From DAOSXA01 sp964526835 (GTDB lineage: Bacteria; Zixibacteria; MSB-5A5; GN15; FEB-12), in assembly GCA_964526835.1 (NCBI GenBank), contig CAZGMK010000004.1, positions 112,341-176,340 on the forward strand: a stretch of 64,000 nucleotides of DNA. The letters are read 5' to 3'. This document shows, piece by piece, positions 46,319 to 54,159 of the stretch. Each line of letters opens with the position of its first letter. Within the stretch, counting starts at the first letter, position 1. Both the position numbers and the translations under genes were made by a program. Under the pieces are notes generated by a model. The model was not told the DNA's origin. It did no database searches and worked only from the letters and a program-made list of their open reading frames with translations.

Positions 46319-47311
46319 CTACTCTATGGTCTCGGGTGGTTCGGAGGGGAAACCCTGTATCCACAAGAACGGTGGACGTTCGACATCCCAGGTGGTTCCG
46401 AAGGTCTCCTCGCAGAACCTCTCGATCCGGGCATAGCCCTCATCGTCTTCAACGGCATTATCCCACAGAAAGGTTTTCTCCGGAAAATTGTAAGACAGGG
46501 CCTCGATGATGAAAATCCGGACCGACCTGATGGTGACGCCGGGGTTCTCGATGATCAGGTCGGTTCTCATCTCGCCGGCGAGGGCTTTCAGGGCCGGTTC
46601 GGTTCCGATGAACCCCAGATACCGGGCATATTCGGCCTTCTGATGAGGATCGGATTCCTCCCGGAAACGAGAGACATAACTTTGCTCGATCTTCGTGTTG
46701 CCGAGCGCGGCCGCGGCGATCCGCCCTTCGAGGGAATTTGACCACCGGGGATCCTCCATCAGCCGCTCGACAACTTCAGCGGCCTGTCTCGCCTTGGCTT
46801 TGGCGATCACCAGCAGCAGGGTCGGGTCGGGCATGGCGCGGAGATTGGCCGCCAGTTTGTCGCCGTATTGATTCAGAAGAGACGGAGGGACCGCATGCTG
46901 GAGCGTGCTAAGGCAGTAATTGCGGGAGACCCCTCTGCGGGAAAGGCCATCGTCAATGAGAATACTCAGAATCAAACGGTCCCGGATCAGCCGTCCCCCG
47001 TCCTCGTACAGAGGATCGACCGCCATTCCGATTTCCGCGACTAGCTGCAGGATAAGCTCGCGGGTTTCGTCGTCTTCATCAACCAGGGCACGGCGGAGCT
47101 CTTCGAGCCGGGTGGACTTGGGAGAACCGCCCGATATGAATTGTCCGATGTCGCCGCGGAACTCTTCTCCGGCCCGGAATTGCTTTATGATTTCGTGAAT
47201 GTCTTGCATCTCGGCTTTCTCCTTGCCCGAATCAGCGCTGCATCCGTGGCAAATACAGAATATCATGGTCGCCAGGAAAATCGCCCGGCCCGCTCGGATT
47301 CTCTCAATCAT
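46319..47311 (-). CDS. Predicted lipoprotein, possibly HEAT-repeat-like, candidate immunity protein
   Basis: A 330-residue protein from the ATG at 47311. The signal peptide ends ICHGC, a good lipobox (C24). The body is alpha-helical with repeated Leu/Arg pairs (LRRALVDEDDETRELILQLVAEIG, LGNTKIEQSYVSRFREESDPHQKAEYARYLGFIG), like HEAT-type repeats. It overlaps the stop of the LysM-metallopeptidase gene (TGATG), so the two are coupled. Exported lipoproteins coupled to periplasmic T6SS effectors are often immunity proteins; this is the most likely role, but it is inferred. A longer frame reading back to 47431 lies inside the upstream gene and is rejected. Confidence 0.65.
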   Translation of the reverse strand: MIERIRAGRAIFLATMIFCICHGCSADSGKEKAEMQDIHEIIKQFRAGEEFRGDIGQFISGGSPKSTRLEELRRALVDEDDETRELILQLVAEIGMAVDPLYEDGGRLIRDRLILSILIDDGLSRRGVSRNYCLSTLQHAVPPSLLNQYGDKLAANLRAMPDPTLLLVIAKAKARQAAEVVERLMEDPRWSNSLEGRIAAAALGNTKIEQSYVSRFREESDPHQKAEYARYLGFIGTEPALKALAGEMRTDLIIENPGVTIRSVRIFIIEALSYNFPEKTFLWDNAVEDDEGYARIERFCEETFGTTWDVERPPFLWIQGFPSEPPETIE

Positions 47312-49005
47312 CAGGTTCTGCTCAACAGCTCCCACTGGCTTTCGCTGCCACCGGGAACAGGATAGTAGCGATTCAGGCTCTTGAAGCGAATCTGGGTGTC
47401 GGTCCGGGAGTTCGAGTAATACATCAGGCATGACCTGACATCGGCATCGACACTGGCGTCGCTGCGGCTTCCGAGATCAAGGAAGTCCAGCAGTTCGTGT
47501 CCCAGTTCGTGTCCCATAACGGCATCGACCTCATCCTGGGAGTCATCGGCTTCCTGCACGAAAGCGGGATTACCGCTGAGCCCCCCGAGCGGCCACCAGA
47601 GGCCCTCTTTGTTGCGCTTGCGATGACGGGCAGTTAAGGGGCTGGCGATAGTGACGACCTTGGTGGCGCGGTTGACATTGGTCACCGTTATGTTCTCGTA
47701 GTTGCCGGGTGCGCCGAATCGATAAGTGCTATTCCCTATGTAGCCCATCAGCGTCTCACTGATGTATGACTCGAAGGTGATAGTAGTGTCGCCGCGATTG
47801 GCGGTCCGGGCGAGCCGGTAAAGCCAGGCGAGCTTCTTGACAATCACTATCTTGGTGCCGGGCCGTCTTCGCACCGCTCTCTTCACCGCCTTCTGCGCCT
47901 TCGATTCTCTTCCCGCCTCGAGGACCAGGGCGCCTGACCCGCTGCGATCGAAACGGACATCCATAACGCCTCCCTCGGTGTTGTAGTCGCTGAGGCTGAT
48001 GGTTGCAACTGCTTTACCATAGTACTGCCGCAGCGCGCGCTGCGAGTCGGCGATACTGAAGTCGGGGCGGCTGAGCCGGGTGCTCGGAGAGCGGCTGTCC
48101 CAGATTCTGGCGACCATGGCCGAACACGATTTCCGATTGTATACATTGACCACAAGGGTGGCAACCACGGTTCCGCTTGCATCAGCGACCCTGGCCTTGA
48201 TATTGGTGCTGGCCTTATTCCTCGATCCTCCCTGGATGTTCAGAGTGAAGCGGGCCGGCGGTACACCTTCGACCGATGCGGTTGCGATGGAGTCATCATC
48301 ACTAGTGAAAGTCAGACATCCGCCGCCGACGCCACCCTCGACCTCGACCATAACCCGGGTGGTCCCGTCCTTTTGAACTGAAACATGAGGGTCCTGTCCG
48401 GAAGGCGTCGGCCCGTGCATCGACGAGTCGGCCATGCTGTCGAATCCATAGCTTTCTGAGTCGGAGCGGGTGAACGTCACCTTGATCACAGTAAGTCTGG
48501 CGGGCACGCTTGGCTGGGCGGAACCTCCGTCGGGAGTGAAATTGAGCCTGATCACCTCGGCCCCGGCCGAGACGCTGGGGTTTTCTTGGGCGATGACCCG
48601 CACAGTATCGGTGGTTTCGTTCTCCAGTCGGATTGCAGTGCTGTCGGTGCTCCAGCACCAGGCGCCAGGGTCGCCGCGATCATGCACAGCCAGCAGCTCG
48701 ATCACACCGCCGACCGGGATGACCATCGGGGGCGGGCCGGAGCCGTCGGCGCGGCGGATTCGGTACGGCGGCGGCACCCGGAAGACTGCCGCGCGCCCTG
48801 ACGGAGCCGCCGCACGGTTGCCTTCAACATCGGGGATATAGACCAGGTCTCCCTCCGCTAGAGTATCGGCGTTGGGCCGCAGCGAGCGAAGACCATCATT
48901 ATTCTCGTGCTCCCAGATGGTTCGCCAGCCCCCCTGAATGCGGTAGCGCCGAGCAAGTCCCCATAGGGTATCGCCTCTCCTCATCGTATATTCGAATCCG
49001 GGCAC
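47311..49005 (-). CDS. LysM-domain HExxH metallopeptidase, candidate T6SS effector
   Basis: A 564-residue protein. Residues about 5-60 are a LysM domain (YTMRRGDTLWGLARRY, YIPDVEG) that could bind peptidoglycan. About 70-300 are beta-sandwich-like domains, including an FTP- or Ig-like stretch. The C-terminal domain has HELGHE (H499, E500, H503) and, 30 residues on, CLMYYS, which looks like a Met-turn. So it is a predicted zinc peptidase. There is no signal peptide, which fits delivery by the injection machinery rather than Sec. It starts directly after the upstream stop, with GGAGGAGGG before the GTG. Its stop overlaps a predicted immunity lipoprotein. Confidence 0.8.
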   Translation of the reverse strand: MPGFEYTMRRGDTLWGLARRYRIQGGWRTIWEHENNDGLRSLRPNADTLAEGDLVYIPDVEGNRAAAPSGRAAVFRVPPPYRIRRADGSGPPPMVIPVGGVIELLAVHDRGDPGAWCWSTDSTAIRLENETTDTVRVIAQENPSVSAGAEVIRLNFTPDGGSAQPSVPARLTVIKVTFTRSDSESYGFDSMADSSMHGPTPSGQDPHVSVQKDGTTRVMVEVEGGVGGGCLTFTSDDDSIATASVEGVPPARFTLNIQGGSRNKASTNIKARVADASGTVVATLVVNVYNRKSCSAMVARIWDSRSPSTRLSRPDFSIADSQRALRQYYGKAVATISLSDYNTEGGVMDVRFDRSGSGALVLEAGRESKAQKAVKRAVRRRPGTKIVIVKKLAWLYRLARTANRGDTTITFESYISETLMGYIGNSTYRFGAPGNYENITVTNVNRATKVVTIASPLTARHRKRNKEGLWWPLGGLSGNPAFVQEADDSQDEVDAVMGHELGHELLDFLDLGSRSDASVDADVRSCLMYYSNSRTDTQIRFKSLNRYYPVPGGSESQWELLSRT

Positions 49006-49911
49006 TTATGATCCCTCCTCCGATTGTGAGTCAACCCGTTCAAGGCCGGGAAATTCAATCATGACATTGCCGGGAGCGACACCTTCCTCTTTGGCGTATC
49101 CCATGCTGTTGAGATTTCCCCGTCTTTCGGAACCGTCCGGCAAATGCAGAACGTATTCCTCGTCGGGGACCGGAGTCCCTCCCTCGTCGGCCAGCGTGAT
49201 CTCGATCCAATCCCTGAATGTCAGCAAACCCGAGTCCTGCTCCGCGCCATACTCGGTTCCCTCCACCTTGACGGTAAAGAAGTACTCCGGCGGATTGTAG
49301 CCGCTGCCGTAACGGTCGAGTTCTGCCTGTGTCAGGATCTCATCGGTGTCCTCGTGATACTCGTATTCCCAGCGAAGCTCGATCCTGTTGCTGCGAACCG
49401 TTGCGGGTAACTCCACAATCTGATCGTGGGCTCCATCGCTGTCGTATTCGTAGATGATTACTTTCACTTCATCGTGATCACGCAAGCCGTTGATATCGGC
49501 CGAGAGGGTGAGGATATCGCCACGTCGTGCTTCATCCTCGCTCCAGGACAGGTTAAAAACTTCGACCGGGGGATAGACCGGTATCTTGTTCGACTCTCCT
49601 GAGATCGAATTGTCGGGCAGCTCCACTTCGAAGTGGGCCTTATCCCCCACTCTGGCCCCTTCCGGAATAGGCATGAAACCACGATACCGGTTGTTTCGCA
49701 CGGTTCCTTCGATGCGCCCCAGACGATCACCCCGGCTGTTCTTCGCCTCAATTCTGATCGGAGCTCCCTGACCGACGAAGGCAGTTTGCACCTCCAACGG
49801 CGCCGACTGCCCGGCGATAGCCCGTCCGCACAGCCATGCGGCGCTAATCATAATGGAATCGAGCTTGATTTCCTGTTCGCTGTCGGCACTCTTATTGAAT
49901 TGAAGAGGCAT
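49006..49911 (-). CDS. T6SS-associated carrier-like protein with Ig/transthyretin-like module
   Basis: A 301-residue protein without a signal peptide. Residues about 130-290 form a beta-rich module (LRDHDEVKVIIYEYD, RWEYEYHEDTDE, NPPEYFFTVKVEG, FRDWIEITLADEGGTPVPDEEYVLHLPDG, NSMGYAKEEGV, VMIEFPG). The same order of motifs occurs in the PAAR-effector at 52.3-53.9 kb. The last ~60 residues resemble the transthyretin-like domains that link spikes or effectors in many type VI systems. It lies between the EagR-like chaperone and the metallopeptidase, so it may be a carrier or adaptor for it. AAGGA precedes the ATG. Confidence 0.7.
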   Translation of the reverse strand: MPLQFNKSADSEQEIKLDSIMISAAWLCGRAIAGQSAPLEVQTAFVGQGAPIRIEAKNSRGDRLGRIEGTVRNNRYRGFMPIPEGARVGDKAHFEVELPDNSISGESNKIPVYPPVEVFNLSWSEDEARRGDILTLSADINGLRDHDEVKVIIYEYDSDGAHDQIVELPATVRSNRIELRWEYEYHEDTDEILTQAELDRYGSGYNPPEYFFTVKVEGTEYGAEQDSGLLTFRDWIEITLADEGGTPVPDEEYVLHLPDGSERRGNLNSMGYAKEEGVAPGNVMIEFPGLERVDSQSEEGS

Positions 49912-49929
49912 ACCGGTTCCTTCTGAGCG

Positions 49930-50364
49930 CTAGCGATTCGACGGGTTGAAGCACTTGATCATCTCATCCACCTGCAGGGCGACAGTCTTCATCTGCCGCT
50001 TATTGAAAGTCCCGATGAACGTGTAGCCAACTCCATCGATCATGACGTAATACAGTTTCTTGAACATGCTGCCGGCGCCGGGTTCACCATAGCGGACAAC
50101 TGCGGTCTCGGCCTCGCCGCCGGATTCGAGCCGGACCGACCCTCGCCGCACGAGTTCGGAGTCGGGAAGAGAGGCAATTGTGTTCTCTATTCGTTCCTGG
50201 GCGTAGTCGGCAAGGTTCTTTGTCTCAGGCGGGTCGTCGATCGCCAAAGACAGAATCGGTCTCTCTCCACCTTCCTCCGGACCCTGGAAAAAGTGGATTG
50301 TGGCGTCGGACCAGTCGCGTGGCAGGTCAAGGTGAAAGGAGTGGCATGCGGATCGCTGAGTCAT
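49930..50364 (-). CDS. DcrB/EagR-like T6SS effector chaperone
   Basis: A 144-residue protein of the DcrB/DUF1795 fold (FHLDLPRDWSDATIHFF, RPILSLAIDDPPETKNLADYAQERIENTIASLP, FKKLYYVMIDGVGYTFIGTFNKRQMKTVALQVDEMIKCF). Proteins of this family include the EagR chaperones that hold the hydrophobic segments of prePAAR effectors. It lies in the effector block, between the His/Cys-pattern protein and the carrier-like protein. The PAAR protein in this window has no obvious transmembrane helix, so its client is uncertain. Typical length for the family is 130-150 residues. AGAGG precedes the start. Confidence 0.72.
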   Translation of the reverse strand: MTQRSACHSFHLDLPRDWSDATIHFFQGPEEGGERPILSLAIDDPPETKNLADYAQERIENTIASLPDSELVRRGSVRLESGGEAETAVVRYGEPGAGSMFKKLYYVMIDGVGYTFIGTFNKRQMKTVALQVDEMIKCFNPSNR

Positions 50365-50388
50365 TGGTACCTCTTGTCGCCTGTCGCT

Positions 50389-51819
50389 TCACTCCCAGCC
50401 CCAGGCCGGCGAACGGCCGTAGTGGCTCTGTTCGTATATGTTTGGCACAACCACATTGCCGTCCGCGTCACGCAGTGGACGCCGGACCTCAACACGCCGC
50501 CGCTGACCGGTACACACCACGCGGTAAGTCCGGTTGCCGCGGTGGCCGAGGACCTGCCTCCGGAAGCGCCATTGCCAATCGTGAGCGGCGGTGTCATACA
50601 CGGTGTAGTCATTCGGCCATTCCCGTCGGAGTGTTGTGGTCAATTCGTCGCGACCGCGAGGGGGTACGTCGTTGCCGAAATCGAGCTTGAAGCGAAAGGT
50701 CTCGGTTTTGTCTTTACGCTCTCGTTCTCCGCGGCCGCGCAGCAGGTTGCGCCATTCATCATCGTCTATACCCGCGTCCGGATACTTCTCCCGCAACCGG
50801 CTGAGGCACTCATTGAGGCGCGGCGATCGCCGCCCCGGCACATAGAAGAAGAAGAACTCCTGGAAATACTCTCGCGCCCCGCGCTGACGGCCGCGACTAT
50901 ACCACTGGTAACCCTGAATGTACTTCGGGGCATAGACATGGGCGTTGCCCCCGAAGAGCCTCTGTATCTGGTTAAGCAGGCGCTGGTTCTGTCCGATTAC
51001 ACAACCCCGCAGAATGATCTTGCTCTCGTTGTCGGCCATATCATCACCGGGCGCGTTAAGCCTGTCGTCGTTCCCGTGCCGATCGAGCACATTGCTGTCG
51101 ACATGACGCGGCCGGAATCGCCGGTTGGCAAACAACCGGATCATCCACTGCCAGGCATTGGCATGGCTGACGATATTGATGTCGCCCCATCTGCCTTCGC
51201 CGTACCGCTGCAGGCGGCGCTGGCTGCTGACGTACTTCAGGATCGACTCCACATTGGAGCGACGGATAACTCCGTCGGCCCGATGCTGCCAGTAGCGCTG
51301 CGCCGCGCGATGGTAGTTGTCGCGCCCTACCAGAAAGGTGATCACCGGCCGCTCCTGAGCGCCGTTGGGGCCGTAGTTGCGATAGAATACGGGCCAGGAG
51401 GTCTCGTACTCTATGAGTCTCGCTCTTTGGCGTACTGTCACCTCGCCGGAGATTTCCAGGCCGATTTCTATCTCGCCGCCTTCTTCGGCCAGGGTTGCAT
51501 CGGGGATGCGAAGCTGGTGAACTGTCTGGTCACCGCGAAACTGCACCTTCAGGACCGGGGCATTGGCCGGCGCCTGGGCCTGCTGAACCCGATCTACCTG
51601 AAAACGGCGGTTGCTAATTGTGCCGGTGAATGTGGCGATCGGATCGTTGGCTGAATCGGACCATTCTACCATGGTGTCACGACGATAACGCCAGGTATCC
51701 ATCTCCACGAGGACCAGACGGACATTGTCGGCATTGCGCGGCGTCAGAATGCGAACATTAAGCGTCGCATCGGGATCGCGAATGATACCGGGAGTCATCC
51801 TGATGTTGAATCGACTCAT
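50389..51819 (-). CDS. Candidate T6SS effector with caspase/CHAT-like His/Cys pattern
   Basis: A 476-residue protein without a signal peptide. The N-terminal ~130 residues are beta-rich and carrier-like. From 205 the sequence reads GDINIVSHANAWQW (H219) and, about 54 residues on, KIILRGCVIGQNQRLLNQI (C273). A strand ending in His-small residue and a strand ending in Cys followed by a helix is the clan CD (caspase, CHAT) arrangement. This is a pattern match by eye, not a confirmed homology. The C-terminal ~170 residues are Arg-rich and basic, which could suit nucleic acid binding. The start overlaps the previous stop by four bases. Function otherwise unknown. Confidence 0.55.
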   Translation of the reverse strand: MSRFNIRMTPGIIRDPDATLNVRILTPRNADNVRLVLVEMDTWRYRRDTMVEWSDSANDPIATFTGTISNRRFQVDRVQQAQAPANAPVLKVQFRGDQTVHQLRIPDATLAEEGGEIEIGLEISGEVTVRQRARLIEYETSWPVFYRNYGPNGAQERPVITFLVGRDNYHRAAQRYWQHRADGVIRRSNVESILKYVSSQRRLQRYGEGRWGDINIVSHANAWQWMIRLFANRRFRPRHVDSNVLDRHGNDDRLNAPGDDMADNESKIILRGCVIGQNQRLLNQIQRLFGGNAHVYAPKYIQGYQWYSRGRQRGAREYFQEFFFFYVPGRRSPRLNECLSRLREKYPDAGIDDDEWRNLLRGRGERERKDKTETFRFKLDFGNDVPPRGRDELTTTLRREWPNDYTVYDTAAHDWQWRFRRQVLGHRGNRTYRVVCTGQRRRVEVRRPLRDADGNVVVPNIYEQSHYGRSPAWGWE

Positions 51820-52238
51820 TCGCCCAGATCCTCCCAGTCCTCGTCGTCGACGACATTGAGTTCGATCTCTTCCTGCGCCTCATAGTCTTCGAAAGCCTCT
51901 TCCGGCTCGGGCTGATCATCTGAAAATAGCATGAATCCCGACACCCGGATCGGGTGCCGGCTGATATCGGTGGGCAGGGAGGGAACCATAACCGTCTCGT
52001 CGTGGCCTTCGAGGGTCATTTCGTATTCGCCCTGGGGAACGCTTTCATGCTCGATAACTCCCTCGGCATCGGTATTGCCTTCGAGGATTCGGTCGACCGA
52101 GATGACGATGCGGTATGTCAGATCTTTCAGGGGTACCTGACCGGAGTTGCTGAACAACTGCACCGAAATGTGGCCCGGCGGCAGGGCGCTGAAGGTCCGG
52201 TTCTTGATCTTGATCTTGTTAGAACGATCTAGTGGCAT
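51816..52238 (-). CDS. Small transthyretin/Ig-like protein in the T6SS effector block
   Basis: A 140-residue protein from the ATG at 52238. It has one beta-sandwich-like domain (ISVQLFSNSGQVPLKDLTYRIVISVDRILEGNTDAEGVIEHESVPQGEYEMTLEGHD) of the transthyretin-like type and a very acidic C-terminal tail (FEDYEAQEEIELNVVDDEDWEDLGE). The longer frame back to 52385 overlaps the PAAR gene and contains Arg-rich out-of-frame sequence, so I reject that start. It is 14 bases after the PAAR-effector stop and overlaps the next gene by four bases (ATGA). Probably an adaptor for the spike or effector; inferred. Confidence 0.65.
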   Translation of the reverse strand: MPLDRSNKIKIKNRTFSALPPGHISVQLFSNSGQVPLKDLTYRIVISVDRILEGNTDAEGVIEHESVPQGEYEMTLEGHDETVMVPSLPTDISRHPIRVSGFMLFSDDQPEPEEAFEDYEAQEEIELNVVDDEDWEDLGE

Positions 52239-52252
52239 CGTGCTTTGTAGGT

Positions 52253-53941
52253 TCAGTCTGACTGTGTATCGTCGCCTCCGGCCCCGGAGCCACCCGACTG
52301 GGTACCGCCGCCACCGATTACTTCGAGGACATCGATGCCGCTGTTGGCGATCGTTTCGCGAATACCCCTCGGGAGCACAATACAACCCTCTGAGGCGTCA
52401 CCCGGATTGGACAAGCTGTCTCCGTGAATGAGGAAGCCGGTTCGGCCGTGGGCAGCGTGTCCGTCGGGGGTGAGGCGCATCGTCACCGGTCCTTTCCTAT
52501 CGTGATCGTAGGGCGACCCGATACGCCACGGACCGCTGGGTATCGGGCCAACGCCCCGGACATTCTCCATCGCGGGATTGTTCAGTCCACCTCCCGATCG
52601 GCTACCTGAATAGCCGGTTCCAACGACCTGCCCGTTCCGTATCAGCTCCCCGGTGAGTTGATTGTACTGCCATACATCTTCGGTCGCAGTCTGAGATTCA
52701 TCGCTCTGCGGCTCCTCGGCCGGCTCGCTTTCCGACTGCGTACCCCCGGCGCCCGAGGCGGTCTCCGATTGGGTCTCGCTCCCCCCGCCCGACTCATCTG
52801 ACTGAGTACCTGACCCGCCGGAGGAATCATCGCTCTGCGTTGTCTCCTCCAGCCCACCGTAATCCGGGAATTCCACATTCCAGGGCCCGGCCGGCACATT
52901 CTCAAGTTTGACATAACCGTTGCCGTCAAGCTGGCCCTCGCGGACCTCGCCGCTGGACAGGAAGACCCGATAGTTGGCATTGGCGACCGGTTCATCGTTG
53001 TCGTCACGGAGGTTCAACTCGATAAAATCGGCGTACTCAAGGATATTCGAACGGGCCTCGCAGCCGTCAACCCGCACCGTGAAATAGAAGGACGGATTGA
53101 AGTACTGCTGGGTGCCGCGGGCCTGCTGAGTCTCGTCCTCGTCCTCATCCTGCCATTCGTAGTGCCAGTCGTGTTCGATTTTGCCTGCGCTGATAGCCAG
53201 ATCGGTCAGTTGTTCTATCTTCCGATCGGGATGGTGTGTATCGCGTTCGAAGACCTCGATATGGGCCGGGGCGCCGTCATCGATTCCGGCGGTCTCAATC
53301 TGTAGCTTGACCGTCTCTCCGTCACGCGCCGATCGTTTCGACCAGTCAGTTCTGGTTATGGCCTTGATTTCGATATCGCAGCTGCCGGCCTGGGTCAGGC
53401 TGCGGGTGATGCGCCCGGTGACCGCCCCCGATTCATCGATGCCGCCGGGGCCGCTCAGATGGTAGTAGCAGCCGGTGATGGGCTTGCCGCCCTTGTCGAT
53501 GACCTTCACATCGAGGTAGTGCTCTTCCTCTTCGCCTTCGCGCGACTCTTCCCGGGATGTGTCGGCCGCCGCGCCCTGTTCGGCCTGGCCGGAAGCCTGG
53601 CCGCCACCTGCTCCTCCGCCCCCTCCGGCCGAGCCGCCGCCGCTTTCGCCTATCAGGACGGTGAACTCACCCACCGCAATTACATCAGGCGGGCCGACAC
53701 AGGTGCACTGATCGCCGACCCGCGCGGCGGTCGTGCCGCCTATAAGCACCGTCGGGCTGCCCAGAATAATCGGCCCGCCGACATGGGGGATCGGCGGCGT
53801 ACCGGGAGTTTGCATCGGGCAGGTGTGCATGTCACCCATGCGCGCGGCCGGTTTACCACCGATAAGAACAGTCGGACAGCCAACTGCAATCGTACCACCG
53901 TGGGCTGTAGTGTCACCTTGTCGGGCCGCGGGCTTGCTCAT
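52253..53941 (-). CDS. PAAR spike protein fused to a Tlde1-like L,D-transpeptidase domain
   Basis: A 562-residue evolved PAAR protein. Residues 1-99 are PAAR (PAARQGDTTAHGG, CPTVLIGGKPAARMGDMHTC), which sharpen the VgrG tip. About 140-360 is the carrier-like module shared with the 49.0 kb gene. A TQS/SDE-rich low-complexity linker (367-420) leads to a Tlde1-type (DUF2778) domain: LIRNGQVVGTGYSG, GPIPSGPW, GFLIHGDSL (H506) and ASEGCIVLP (C520). Tlde1 effectors attack peptidoglycan tetrapeptides in the target periplasm. The protein ends in another TQS motif. No dedicated immunity protein is obvious right beside it. It opens the operon; a promoter lies at 53982-54011. Confidence 0.85.
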   Translation of the reverse strand: MSKPAARQGDTTAHGGTIAVGCPTVLIGGKPAARMGDMHTCPMQTPGTPPIPHVGGPIILGSPTVLIGGTTAARVGDQCTCVGPPDVIAVGEFTVLIGESGGGSAGGGGGAGGGQASGQAEQGAAADTSREESREGEEEEHYLDVKVIDKGGKPITGCYYHLSGPGGIDESGAVTGRITRSLTQAGSCDIEIKAITRTDWSKRSARDGETVKLQIETAGIDDGAPAHIEVFERDTHHPDRKIEQLTDLAISAGKIEHDWHYEWQDEDEDETQQARGTQQYFNPSFYFTVRVDGCEARSNILEYADFIELNLRDDNDEPVANANYRVFLSSGEVREGQLDGNGYVKLENVPAGPWNVEFPDYGGLEETTQSDDSSGGSGTQSDESGGGSETQSETASGAGGTQSESEPAEEPQSDESQTATEDVWQYNQLTGELIRNGQVVGTGYSGSRSGGGLNNPAMENVRGVGPIPSGPWRIGSPYDHDRKGPVTMRLTPDGHAAHGRTGFLIHGDSLSNPGDASEGCIVLPRGIRETIANSGIDVLEVIGGGGTQSGGSGAGGDDTQSD

Positions 53942-53981
53942 GATCAGGTTCCAGGCGCTCGAGGATACAACGTGCTACTGA

Positions 53982-54011
53982 ACAATACAATACTGCCCGG
54001 CGTGACGTCAA
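53982..54011 (-). promoter_or_regulatory. Candidate promoter of the T6SS effector block
   Basis: On the minus strand: TTGACG (54011-54006), an 18-base spacer, and TATTGT (53987-53982), about 40 bases before the PAAR-effector start. Confidence 0.4.
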
Positions 54012-54159
54012 TACTTGATTACAGCCCCGGGGTACAATATGCCGGCTCAGACGCGACAAATGTGCTCCGCTGGGTTCCCGGTCCACCGTCAGGGGAGGCC
54101 AAGACACTGCCCGCGAATTGAGCAAACCGGCGCCACGTAGATACCGAAAGACTTGACAA

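Noticed and set aside
47312..47431. A longer start for the HEAT-like lipoprotein
   Set aside because: The extra codons overlap the metallopeptidase gene, and the signal peptide with lipobox begins at the ATG of 47311.
52239..52385. An N-terminal extension of the small transthyretin-like protein
   Set aside because: It runs inside the PAAR-effector gene and encodes an Arg-rich sequence typical of out-of-frame reading; MPLDRSNK at 52238 is the better start.
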